DNA of 64,000 nucleotides from Gemmatimonadetes bacterium T265. GTDB taxonomy: Bacteria > Gemmatimonadota > Gemmatimonadetes > Gemmatimonadales > Gemmatimonadaceae. Shown piece by piece: positions 1-7,144 of this stretch. The stretch lies in assembly GCA_019973575.1 (NCBI GenBank), contig BPUI01000001.1:1116001-1180000 (forward strand), read 5' to 3'. The position numbers and the translations under genes were made by a program. The notes below the pieces were generated by a model. That model saw nothing but the letters and a program-made list of their open reading frames with translations, did not search any database and was not told where the DNA came from. Within the stretch, counting starts at the first letter, position 1; the number at the start of each line of letters is the position of its first letter.

Positions 1-265
1 TCGAACCGCGGCCGCACGCTCGACGCGTCGGCCTCGCGCGTGCCTAACGCCCGCGCCTCGTCGACCGCGGGGCCGAGCAGCGCCGTCACCGCGCCCTCGA
101 GCACGGCGAGGTGCTCCAGCACCTCGGCGACCGACCAGCGGTCGGGCGCGGGGCGGCGGTCGCGGAGTCCGGGCGGCACCGCGTCGACCGCCGCGCGCAG
201 GTCGACCCGCCGCTCGGTGAGGACCTCGACCAGCTCGCGCGTGCGCGGGTGCGCGAACTCGGTCA
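1..265 (-). CDS. DinB-superfamily protein (C-terminus beyond window)
   Basis: Reads leftward from an ATG at 265 and is still open at base 1, so only about the first 88 residues are seen. They form the first helices of a DinB/YfiT-type four-helix bundle, with a TERRVDLR stretch followed by the hallmark PDRWSVAEVLEHL near residues 42-54. Family members are small proteins, often metal-binding (three His) or thiol-dependent transferases. The later metal ligands lie outside the window, so activity cannot be judged. A TTA codon sits inside one GCCTAAC copy (42-48). The family call rests on the WSVAEVLEHL motif; the substrate is unknown. Confidence 0.75.
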
Positions 266-464
266 TTGCGCCGCCTCCCCGCTCGGCGCGCCGGGGGCCG
301 GCGCGAGGGCTCGGGTCGATCGGGAGCGCGCGTGAGAGGAGCGCGACATACGGCAGGGGTGCGAGAGTGGGCAGGGCGGCGCGGGCGCGCCGACCCCAAG
401 CTGCGACGGGCGCGGCGGGGGCGCTACGGCGCGCCGACGGTGCTGCGGGTCTAACACCCGGCGC
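266..464. other. non-coding gap beside broken vapC
   Basis: About 200 bases lie between the DinB start and the premature vapC stop. I checked the minus-strand frames for the missing half of a PIN domain and found nothing PIN-like. I see no terminator hairpin or clear promoter here. Confidence 0.5.
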
Positions 465-650
465 TCAACAGATCCCGACGGCCTTCGAGACGTCGTCCGG
501 CGCGACCGGTCCACACAGGAACTCCGCCCAAGCCGGAGCGGCGATTGCGAGCGCGCGCTCGTCACGCACCCAGCCCCGGAGCCGCACGTACTCAGGCGAG
601 CGGATCACGAACCCTCGGATGAGGAAGTTCGTGTCGATGTGCGTCACCAC
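465..650 (-). pseudogene. vapC: VapC-type PIN toxin, truncated
   Basis: A 61-residue frame starts at GTG 650 (or the next GTG, 647), 9 bases after the antitoxin stop. It begins with THIDTNFLIRG, the beta-1 strand of a PIN ribonuclease with the first catalytic Asp, and reaches WAEFLCGPV, which carries the second conserved acidic residue. It then stops at 465-467. Intact VapC toxins are about 125-140 residues, so the second half is missing, including the third acidic residue. The next 200 bases do not restore it in any frame. I therefore read it as a disabled toxin and not a simple one-base frameshift. Confidence 0.75.
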
Positions 651-659
651 GCGGCGGGA

Positions 660-956
660 CTACTTCTCCTCGTCGGGCCAGTAACGCCGGCCCGCGGGCG
701 ACGCATCGCGCTCGGCACGCACGTCGGCGACCCACGCGTCCGCTGCGGCCTGGTCCAGCCCGAGGGACTGCTGGAGCTGGTCGAACAGATCGAGCCGGGT
801 CGTGACGTGAGCGGACCGAACGCCCTCCGCGGCCGCGTGGATCGCACGACGGATCGCCTCGGATTTCGACACGCCCCAACGTTTCGCGACCTGTTCGAGC
901 TCGCCTACGGTGCTCGGGTCGAGCGAGTAGGTCCCCTTGATCTTCGGTACGGCCAT
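660..956 (-). CDS. vapB: VapB/CopG-type ribbon-helix-helix antitoxin
   Basis: 98 residues from ATG 956; an in-frame TTG two codons upstream is less likely. The N-terminus (VPKIKGTYSLDPSTVGELEQVAKRWGVS, in part) gives a basic beta strand, then helix A, then KSEAIRRAIHAAAE as helix B, the standard RHH DNA-binding fold. The C-terminal 50 residues (LFDQLQQSLGLDQAAADAWVADV) are the toxin-wrapping tail. It lies directly upstream of and co-directional with vapC, the usual order. Such proteins dimerise, repress their own promoter and neutralise the PIN RNase. Here the partner is truncated, so the antitoxin may be a relic or may act in trans on another VapC. Confidence 0.75.
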   Translation of the reverse strand: MAVPKIKGTYSLDPSTVGELEQVAKRWGVSKSEAIRRAIHAAAEGVRSAHVTTRLDLFDQLQQSLGLDQAAADAWVADVRAERDASPAGRRYWPDEEK

Positions 957-1091
957 ACCCAAACGCTACGGCCCGCCTAACCGCCCGTCAACGCTGCGAC
1001 TCACTTCTGCTTCCGGCACACAGAGCCGGGAGACGGCGGAATGCGACGAGCGGGCGCACGGCATGTCGGCGGGGGGAGACGCGGTGCGACT

Positions 1092-2429
1092 TCAAGAAGA
1101 TGCTCGCGCGGCCGTCAATCGCGCCGCCTTCAACGTGAGATAGTCCCGCTCCGGCACACTCGCCGTGCGCTCGGCCGCGGCGCGGTAGTGGGCGACGGCG
1201 CGCGCGTGATCCCCGGCCCGCTCCAGCAGGTGCGCGCGGACCGCGTCGAGCCGGTGATGCTCGGCCACGCGCGGGTCGGCGTCGAGCACGGTCAACCGCG
1301 CCAGCCCTGCCGCCGGTCCGTGCACCATCGCGAACGCGATCGCCTCGTTGAGCGCGACCATCGGGTTGTCGGACATGCGGCCGAGCAGGCCGTAGAGCGC
1401 GAGGATCTGCGGCCAGTCGGTGTCCTCCGCCCGCGCGGCCTCGTCGTGCACCGCCGCGACCGCAGCCTGCAGCTGGTACGGGCCGACCGCCCCCGCCGAA
1501 AGCGCCGCCGAGGCGAGCGCGACGCCTTCGGCGATCAGCCGCCGGTCCCACCGCGTGCGGTCCTGCTCGTCGAGCGGGACCAGCTCGCCGCCGGGGCCGG
1601 AGCGCGCGGCGCGGCGCGCGTCGGTGAGCAGCATGAGCGCGAGCAGCCCCGCGACCTCCGCGTCGCCGGGGAGCAACGCGCGCACGGCCCGCGTTAGGCG
1701 GATCGCCTCGCCGGAGAGGTCGGCGCGGTGGAGCGACGGGCCGGCGCTGCTCGCGTAGCCCTCGTTGAAGACGAGGTAGAGCACGTGCAGCACCGCGCGC
1801 AGGCGTTCACCCCGCTCCGACGCGGTCGGCATGCGGAACGGGATCCTCGACGCCGCGATGCGCTGCTTGGCGCGGCTGATCCGCTGCGCCATCGTCGCCT
1901 CGGGGACGAGGAAGGCGTGGGCGATCTCCGCGGTCGTGAGGCCGCCCACGGCACGCAGCGTGAGCGCGATCGCCGACGACGGCGTCAGCGCGGGGTGGCA
2001 GCACATGAAGAGAAGGACGAGCGTGTCGTCGTCCTGCCCGGGCAGCGCGTCCGGCGGCGGCGCGAACGGCGCGGCCTCCGCCTGCTCGACCGCGACGGCC
2101 TCCTCGCGGCGGCGGCGCGCCCGCTCGCCGCGCCGGTGGTCGGCGAGGCGGTGGAGGGCGACGCGGTACAGCCAGCCGCTCGGATTCTCGGGGCCCCCCG
2201 CCGCGGGCCACTGCTGCGCCGCAGCAATGAGCGCCTCCTGCACCGCGTCCTCCGCGGCCGCGAAGTCCGCGTGCCGGCTCGCGACCGCGCCGAGGACCCG
2301 CGGCGCGAGCTCGCGCAGCAGGTCCAGCGCGGTCGCGTCCAGCGCGGTCGCGTCCAGCGCGGGCGCGTCCAGCGCGGGCGCGTCCGGCGCGGTCGCGTCC
2401 GGCGCGGGCGACCGTGCGCCGTCCGTCAC
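1092..2429 (-). CDS. ECF42-type RNA polymerase sigma factor with C-terminal TPR-like extension
   Basis: 445 residues from GTG 2429, which overlaps the stop of the upstream DGPF gene by four bases (GTGA). Sigma region 2 is near residues 45-105 (DFAAAEDAVQEALIAAA, NPSGWLYRVALHRLADHRR) and region 4 near 150-205 (GLTTAEIAHAFLVPEATMAQRI). The remaining ~235 residues are the DUF6596/SnoaL-less helical extension typical of ECF42, needed for activity in studied members. ECF42 factors are linked to DGPF/YCII proteins, as here; no anti-sigma factor is expected. The first ~25 residues are a run of DATAL/DAPAL pentapeptides from a 15-bp tandem repeat. The call is firm; the regulon is unknown. Confidence 0.9.
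   Translation of the reverse strand: MTDGARSPAPDATAPDAPALDAPALDATALDATALDLLRELAPRVLGAVASRHADFAAAEDAVQEALIAAAQQWPAAGGPENPSGWLYRVALHRLADHRRGERARRRREEAVAVEQAEAAPFAPPPDALPGQDDDTLVLLFMCCHPALTPSSAIALTLRAVGGLTTAEIAHAFLVPEATMAQRISRAKQRIAASRIPFRMPTASERGERLRAVLHVLYLVFNEGYASSAGPSLHRADLSGEAIRLTRAVRALLPGDAEVAGLLALMLLTDARRAARSGPGGELVPLDEQDRTRWDRRLIAEGVALASAALSAGAVGPYQLQAAVAAVHDEAARAEDTDWPQILALYGLLGRMSDNPMVALNEAIAFAMVHGPAAGLARLTVLDADPRVAEHHRLDAVRAHLLERAGDHARAVAHYRAAAERTASVPERDYLTLKAARLTAARASS
2325..2412 (-). repeat. 15-bp tandem repeat at 5' end of the ECF42 gene
   Basis: Five full units and one partial unit of a 15-base repeat (consensus on the plus strand CAGCGCGGKCGCGTC, with C/A and T/G variants). They encode successive D-A-(T/P)-A-L/P pentapeptides right after the start codon. 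Because 15 is a multiple of three, gain or loss of units would change protein length without a frameshift. Confidence 0.85.
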
Positions 2430-2821
2430 ACGTCCTTCGCGGGCGCGCTCATCACCTGCCGCACTTCGATCGGCAGGTTGAGCGGCACCCCGCCCGGGCC
2501 CGGCGCCGCGGACGCCTTCGCGGCGAGTTCGTACGCGCGTTCGGGCCCGTCGACGTCGACGATCCAGAACCCGGCGAGGAATTCCTTCCCTTCCGGGAAC
2601 GGGCCGTCCGTCACCGGCGCGCCGTCCTTCCCCGCGCGGACCAGCGTCGCCATGCCCGGCGCGCTCAGGCCCTGGGCGTCGACCAACTCGCCGGCGTCGG
2701 CGATCTCTTTGTTGAGGCGGTGCATGTACGCGACGTGCGCCCGGAAGTCGTCGCCGGACGACGCATTGAACCGGTACTCGGCCGTCCCGCGCGGGACGTT
2801 CATCATCAGCATGTATTTCAT
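2426..2821 (-). CDS. YCII-related DGPF-domain protein
   Basis: 131 residues from ATG 2821. MKYMLMMNV begins the ferredoxin-like fold and VTDGPFPEGKEFLAGFWI, near residues 70-87, is the DGPF signature. YciI/DGPF proteins resemble dehalogenase or muconolactone-isomerase-like folds, but their role beside ECF42 sigma factors is unknown; a ligand-sensing or enzymatic role has been proposed. It is translationally coupled to the sigma factor downstream by a GTGA overlap. Its own start overlaps a five-codon reading frame that carries the only strong Shine-Dalgarno sequence here. The pair reads away from the gene at 2992. Confidence 0.9.
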   Translation of the reverse strand: MKYMLMMNVPRGTAEYRFNASSGDDFRAHVAYMHRLNKEIADAGELVDAQGLSAPGMATLVRAGKDGAPVTDGPFPEGKEFLAGFWIVDVDGPERAYELAAKASAAPGPGGVPLNLPIEVRQVMSAPAKDV

Positions 2822-2835
2822 GTCAGCACCTGCAT
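2818..2835 (-). promoter_or_regulatory. possible five-codon leader peptide (MQVLT) coupled to DGPF gene
   Basis: On the minus strand a GGAGGAGA sequence (2843-2850) lies about 7 bases before ATG 2835, which opens a frame of five codons, Met-Gln-Val-Leu-Thr. Its TGA (2820-2818) overlaps the ATG of the DGPF gene as ATGA. The DGPF ATG itself has no nearby Shine-Dalgarno. Ribosomes recruited for the leader would therefore reinitiate on the main gene. The alternative is that translation starts at ATG 2835 only by annotation accident. Confidence 0.4.
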
Positions 2836-2905
2836 CGTCGGGTCTCCTCCGAGTGTGGGGCGCCGCCTCGGGCGCCGGCGGAGAGAAGTCGGAGCCGGCG
2901 CGACG

Positions 2906-2944
2906 CGCTCGACATCGCCGCTCGACAGCACCGCTCGACACGGC
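2906..2944. repeat. three 13-bp direct repeats (CGCTCGACA core) in divergent intergenic region
   Basis: The core GCTCGACA appears at 2907-2914, 2920-2927 and 2933-2940, exactly 13 bases apart, between the divergent DGPF gene and the gene at 2992. Direct repeats spaced by little more than one helical turn in a promoter region suggest a regulator binding array. No regulator is identified. Confidence 0.5.
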
Positions 2945-2991
2945 ACGGGAAAGATGAGGCCGACGCGCGCCGCCGTCGGTAGCTTGCGCGG

Positions 2992-3747
2992 ATGTCCGCC
3001 CCCGACCGCCCGGCCGGCCGCGCCACCCCCGCGCCGAGCCTGCGCCGCTACAGCGACCAGGAGGTCTCGCTCATCCTGCGGCGCGCCGCCGAACTCCAGG
3101 TCGATCAGCCGGGCGCGTCCACCGGCACGTCGCTCGCCGACCTCGAAGCGATCGCGCGCGAGGCCGGGCTCGACCCGGCGCTCGTGCGCCGCGCGGCCGC
3201 CGACCTCGCCACCGCGGCGCCGGTCGCCGCGCCCTCGCGCTTCCTCGGCGCCGCGACGCGCGTGCACGTCGAACGCGTGATCGACGGCGAGGTCTCGGGC
3301 GACGACCTCGAGGCGCTCGTCGACGAGGTGCGCCGGACGTTCGGCGAGCCGGGCATCGTGAGCGCGCTCGGCCGCACGGTGACGTGGAGCCCGACGCCCA
3401 TGCAGTACGGGAGCAAGAACGCGGGCCGCCGCGTCTTCGTCACCCTCACCGCGCGTGGCGGGCAGACGACGCTGCGCGCGGAAGAGGACCTCTCGCCGCT
3501 CGCGGGCGGCCTGTTCGGCGGCCTGATGGGCGGCATGGGCGGCGGGCTCACCGCCCCGGTGGTCGCGATCGGCGTCGGCACGTTCCACGCGGCGCTCCCC
3601 ATCGTCGGCCTCGTCGGCGCGCTCGTCGGCGGCACGTACGCGCTCAGCCGGGCGATCTACGTCACGATGGCGCGCGGGCGCGAGCGGGCACTCCGGCAGC
3701 TGATCGAGCGGTTAGGCGCGTACGCGGCGCGGGCGGTCGCGCCCTGA
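2992..3747 (+). CDS. conserved hypothetical membrane protein
   Basis: 251 residues from ATG 2992. The N-terminal ~75 residues (RRYSDQEVSLILRRAAELQ, DLEAIAREAGLDPALVRRAA) look like a small helical, possibly DNA- or protein-binding, domain. A soluble middle part follows (VHVERVIDGEVSGDDLEALVDEV, then a TVTWSPTPM strand). Residues ~165-220 are a glycine-rich pair of membrane helices (GGLFGGLMGGMGGG, IVGLVGALVGGTYAL). The basic C-terminus should face the cytoplasm. I do not recognise a named family with known function. It is divergent from the DGPF/ECF42 pair and may share its control region. Confidence 0.75.
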   Translation: MSAPDRPAGRATPAPSLRRYSDQEVSLILRRAAELQVDQPGASTGTSLADLEAIAREAGLDPALVRRAAADLATAAPVAAPSRFLGAATRVHVERVIDGEVSGDDLEALVDEVRRTFGEPGIVSALGRTVTWSPTPMQYGSKNAGRRVFVTLTARGGQTTLRAEEDLSPLAGGLFGGLMGGMGGGLTAPVVAIGVGTFHAALPIVGLVGALVGGTYALSRAIYVTMARGRERALRQLIERLGAYAARAVAP

Positions 3748-3780
3748 TCGCGCGCCTCACGACGCGCCCTACGACGCTCC

Positions 3781-4281
3781 TCACAGCGCCGCGACGAACA
3801 GCAGCGCCGCGATCGCCACGCCGACCCCGGTCTTCACCGCCGCCGCGACCGCGCGTCCGACGAGCGCGCCAGTCGCGACGCGCGTCGCCACGCCCGCGTC
3901 GCTCCGGTGCGTGAGTTCGCCGACGAACGCGCCCGCGAATGCCCCCGCGAACGCGCCGAGCACCGGCCCGACTACCGGGACCGGCACGCCGACGAACGCG
4001 CCCGCTATCCCGCCGAGCATCGCGCCCCACCCCGCGCGCCGCGACCCGCCGTAGCGCGTCGCCGCGCGCGCGCTGACGACGAACTCCAGCACTTCGGCGG
4101 CGACGGCGAGCACGAGGGCGACGCCGAGCGTCGCCGTCCCGACGTGGCCGGCGCCGGGCGTGCTCGCACCCAGGGCGTTGTAGCCGAACGCAGCGGCGAG
4201 CATGACCCACGTGCCCGGCAGGCCGAGCGGGATCAGGGCGAGCGCGCCGAAGAGGACGAGGGCGAAGAGAAACTGGAGCAT
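3781..4281 (-). CDS. DUF456 family membrane protein
   Basis: 166 residues from ATG 4281; a GTG at 4320 would add 13 residues. Hydrophobic helices run through nearly the whole chain: FLFALVLFGALALIPLGLPG at the start, then LGVALVLAVAAEVLEFVV, then two glycine/alanine-rich segments (GAMLGGIAGAFVGVPVPVVGPVLGAFAGAF). The IPLGLPGTW and PGPVLGAFAGAF patterns are typical of DUF456 proteins, whose function is not known. It converges with the gene at 2992. The TTA/GTTAGGC-free coding sequence has the same codon use as its neighbours. Confidence 0.8.
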   Translation of the reverse strand: MLQFLFALVLFGALALIPLGLPGTWVMLAAAFGYNALGASTPGAGHVGTATLGVALVLAVAAEVLEFVVSARAATRYGGSRRAGWGAMLGGIAGAFVGVPVPVVGPVLGAFAGAFAGAFVGELTHRSDAGVATRVATGALVGRAVAAAVKTGVGVAIAALLFVAAL

Positions 4282-4457
4282 CGCGGGCGGGAGCGCGGGG
4301 ACGACGGTCGACGACACCAACCGTACGGGCCCGGCCGCCTCCGGGTGTCCCGCCGGCGCGCCGGACGTCGCACCGGGCGTTGCGCGGCGTCACGGCGCGG
4401 TCACGAGCGGGTACGGATTGGGCCCGGTCCGGGACGAACGGCGGGCCCGTCCGTCTA

Positions 4458-4484
4458 TTGTTCGGCGTCCGGTTCGTATACGAT
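4458..4484 (+). promoter_or_regulatory. weak sigma-70-like promoter candidate
   Basis: TTGTTC at 4458-4463 and TACGAT at 4479-4484, with 15 bases between, form the only AT-richer patch upstream of the small gene at 4548. The spacing is short, so this is a tentative call. Confidence 0.25.
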
Positions 4485-4547
4485 AGTCCGTCGCCACCAT
4501 ACAGCCGCGCCGCCGTCGTTGCCCACGCCCCCTTTGCCGGAGGATCA

Positions 4548-4850
4548 GTGGACCGAGCCGTCGTCGAGCAGTACCTCGCGCGGGCCGCCGCCGCCGCGAG
4601 CGTCCGCGAGCTGCACGCCCTCGCCCGCGCCGTCCGCCAGGCCCACGAAGGCGATCCCGATGCGGAGCGCGTGGAACAGGCGTGTTGGGCCGCCGCCCTG
4701 CGCGTGGTCGCCGAAGCGTCCGGGGCGCGACCCGCGTTCGAGCGCCCGCCCTCCGAGCGACCACCCTACGACCGGCGCGAGGCCCCGCGGGCATTCGCCG
4801 GCCCCGACCGGCGCCGCGTCGACTGGAAGGAGCGCGCGGCGCGGACGTAA
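4548..4850 (+). CDS. small hypothetical protein
   Basis: 100 residues from GTG 4548, chosen because CCGGAGGA lies immediately upstream; the frame stays open further left but without a good start. The first 65 residues are predicted helical (VVEQYLARAAAAASVRELHALARAV, VEQACWAAALRVVAEA). The last 35 are proline/arginine-rich and charged (FERPPSERPPYDRRE). I do not recognise the family. It converges with the gene at 4873, and its high third-position GC fits a real gene. Confidence 0.55.
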   Translation: MDRAVVEQYLARAAAAASVRELHALARAVRQAHEGDPDAERVEQACWAAALRVVAEASGARPAFERPPSERPPYDRREAPRAFAGPDRRRVDWKERAART

Positions 4851-4872
4851 CGGGCCGCGCCGCCCGGACGCG

Positions 4873-5301
4873 TCAGCGCAGGTCGGTGACGGCGAGCGTG
4901 CCGTACTTCACGAGCACCTCCGGCCCCAGCGGCTTCAGCACCGACGCCGCGCGGGTCGTGGCCGCGTCGTCGGGCGCGAAGGCGAGCACCATCGCGTCGC
5001 CGCGTTGGGCGAGGTCGAGCAGGTGGTCGAGCAGCGCGGACTCGTCGCCGTAAAGTCCGGCGAAGAATTGCCGCACGCGATCACCGACCGTGCGCTGGTC
5101 TTGATAGTCCTCATGGCGCGCGATGGCATCGGCCCCGTCGATCACGCCTACGTCGTCGCCGGCGAAGCCGGCCGTGCGGAGGGCGGCGACCGCGGCGTCC
5201 GCGGTCGCCCGCTCGGGAAACGCGGCGAGAACGTACCCCCTCGGGTAAAACACGCTGAACTCGGTCTCGCCTTCCTTGAAGAACTTGGGATCGATGGCCA
5301 T
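4873..5301 (-). CDS. YflT-like general stress domain protein (hypothetical)
   Basis: 142 residues from ATG 5301. After MAIDPKFFKEGETEFSVFYP comes GYVLAAFPERATADAAVAALR, followed by AGFAGDDVGVIDG. This matches the YflT/GsiB-like 'heat-induced stress' domain, in which a beta strand and helix with an xxF.....A..A...L..AG pattern precede a short acidic loop. The rest (RQFFAGLYGDESALLDHLLDLAQRGDAMVLAFAP) is a second alpha/beta unit. Function in this family is unknown; members are often stress-induced. It is divergent from the phosphatase gene at 5480. Confidence 0.6.
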   Translation of the reverse strand: MAIDPKFFKEGETEFSVFYPRGYVLAAFPERATADAAVAALRTAGFAGDDVGVIDGADAIARHEDYQDQRTVGDRVRQFFAGLYGDESALLDHLLDLAQRGDAMVLAFAPDDAATTRAASVLKPLGPEVLVKYGTLAVTDLR

Positions 5302-5479
5302 CGGGGCGTTCGGCGTGTGGGGGCAGCGTGTGAGGGATGAACCGTGAGGACGGGCCGCGCGGGCCCGACTGCCGTCGGATTCCTTGCCCCTTTCGTGCCA
5401 CCCCTGGCCGTCGCCGCGCGGCGCGCTTCCCGACGCCAACCTGCCGCCGGCCATCCGCTCCACTCCGTCTGTCGCTGAG

Positions 5480-7108
5480 ATGTTCTTCTCGATCCGTTCG
5501 CTTGCCGCCGCTGCCGTCCTCGTCACCCATGCCGCGTCCCGCGCCGCCGCGCAGCCCGCGACGTCGCCGGGCGCGCCGCAGCCCCGCCCAACGCTCGTCG
5601 TCTTTCTCACCGTCGACCAGATGCGCGCCGACTACCTGACGACGCGGTTCGGCGCCGGGCTCACCGGCGGACTCAAGCGCCTGCGCGACGGCGGGGCGCT
5701 GTTCACCAACGCGCACCAGGACCACGCGATCACCGAGACCGCGCCCGGGCACGCCTCGACGCTGAGCGGCCGCTTCCCCGCACACACGGGCATCGTCCGC
5801 AACGCGGTCGGCGTGCAGGACCCGCGGTCGCCGCTCCTCGCCGGCGGCACCACCGGGCCGGCCTCGCCGTTCCGCTTCCGCGGTTCCGCACTCGTCGACT
5901 GGATGCGCGCCGCCGACCCGCGCTCGCGCGCGCTCTCGGTGTCGCGCAAGGACCGCGGCGCGATCTTCCCCATGGGGCGCGCGCGGCAGAGCGTCTTCTG
6001 GTACGGCGGCAACGGCCGATTCGTGACGAGCCGCTACTACGCCGACACCCTCCCCGATTGGGTGAAGCGCTTCGACGGCGACACCACGGGGAGCCCGGCG
6101 CCCATCGGCGCCGTCGCCGCCCGCTACGCCGGCCGCCGGTGGACGCCGATCGCGCCGGCGATCGAGACCGAGCCGGACTCCGTTCCCGTGGAGAACGGCG
6201 GCCAGGACTACGTCTTCCCGCACGTGCTGTCGGCCGACCCGGACACCGCGGCGCGCACGCTCGCCGAGTTCCCCTTCATGGACGAGGCGACGCTCGGCTT
6301 CGCCCTCGCCGGCGTCCGCGCCATGCACCTCGGCGCCGGCCCCGCGCCCGACGTGCTCGCCATCTCGCTCTCGACGACCGACGCGATCGGGCACCGCTAC
6401 GGCATGGACTCGCGCGAGCTGCACGACCAGATCCTGCGTCTCGACCGCTCGCTCGGCGCGTTCCTCGACACGCTCTTCACCCTGCGCGATTCGGCGCGCG
6501 TGCTGGTCGCGCTCACCGCCGACCACGGAATGCAACCCTACCCCGCGCTGCACTTCCCGCCCAACGCGCCGCGCCACGGCTACGCCGAGGTCGGCTCCGC
6601 GCTGACGGGCGCGCGCGCGGCGCTCGCGGCGCGCGGGGTCACAGGCGGCGGGTTCGAGTTTGAGAGCGGGATGCTCACGGTGGACAGCGCGGCGTTCGCG
6701 CGGGCCGGGGTGAGCGCCGACAGTACCGTGGCGGCGATGGCCGCCGAGCTCCGGCGCGTTCCGGGCGTGGCGAGCGTGCTCCTGCGTCGTGACCTCGCCC
6801 CGCGCGCCGCCGCGGGCGACGTGTACGCGCGCCGCTGGCTGCACATGACGCCCGACGACTCGCCCGCGGCGGCGTTCGTCTCGCTGGCGCCGTTCTACTA
6901 CTGGGGTGGGACGAACAGCGCGACGCACGGGTCGCCCAACGACGACGACACGCACGTGCCGGTGCTCTTTTGGGGCGCGCCGTTCCGGCCGGGGCAGTAC
7001 CCGGCGTTCGCGCGCGTCGTGGACATGGCGCCGACGCTCGCCGCCGTGCTCGGCGTGCGGCCGACGGAGGCGTTGGACGGGGTCGTGCTGCAGGCGGCGT
7101 TGCGGTGA
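5480..7108 (+). CDS. secreted AlkP-superfamily phosphatase/phosphodiesterase
   Basis: 542 residues from ATG 5480, where a signal peptide begins (FFSIRSLAAAAVLVTHAASRAAAQ, cleaved after an Ala-X-Ala). The mature enzyme opens with VVFLTVDQMRADY, whose Asp is a first metal ligand. It then has AITETAPGHASTLSG, carrying the likely Thr nucleophile. Later come STTDAIGHRYG and LTADHGM (Asp, His metal ligands) and THGSPNDDDTHVPVLF (His ligand). These are the two-zinc-site motifs of the alkaline phosphatase superfamily, closest to PafA-like or nucleotide pyrophosphatase/phosphodiesterase members. It probably works in the periplasm on phosphate mono- or diesters. It stands alone between divergent and co-directional neighbours; the exact substrate is not determinable. 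Confidence 0.88.
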   Translation: MFFSIRSLAAAAVLVTHAASRAAAQPATSPGAPQPRPTLVVFLTVDQMRADYLTTRFGAGLTGGLKRLRDGGALFTNAHQDHAITETAPGHASTLSGRFPAHTGIVRNAVGVQDPRSPLLAGGTTGPASPFRFRGSALVDWMRAADPRSRALSVSRKDRGAIFPMGRARQSVFWYGGNGRFVTSRYYADTLPDWVKRFDGDTTGSPAPIGAVAARYAGRRWTPIAPAIETEPDSVPVENGGQDYVFPHVLSADPDTAARTLAEFPFMDEATLGFALAGVRAMHLGAGPAPDVLAISLSTTDAIGHRYGMDSRELHDQILRLDRSLGAFLDTLFTLRDSARVLVALTADHGMQPYPALHFPPNAPRHGYAEVGSALTGARAALAARGVTGGGFEFESGMLTVDSAAFARAGVSADSTVAAMAAELRRVPGVASVLLRRDLAPRAAAGDVYARRWLHMTPDDSPAAAFVSLAPFYYWGGTNSATHGSPNDDDTHVPVLFWGAPFRPGQYPAFARVVDMAPTLAAVLGVRPTEALDGVVLQAALR

Positions 7109-7144
7109 GCGCGGGACGGTAGGACCGATCGTTATCCTCCGGAC

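Noticed and set aside
263-565. Frame that could restore the lost half of VapC by a +1 shift
   Set aside because: Translation gives Arg/Pro-rich sequence with no PIN motif, so a simple frameshift does not explain the truncation.
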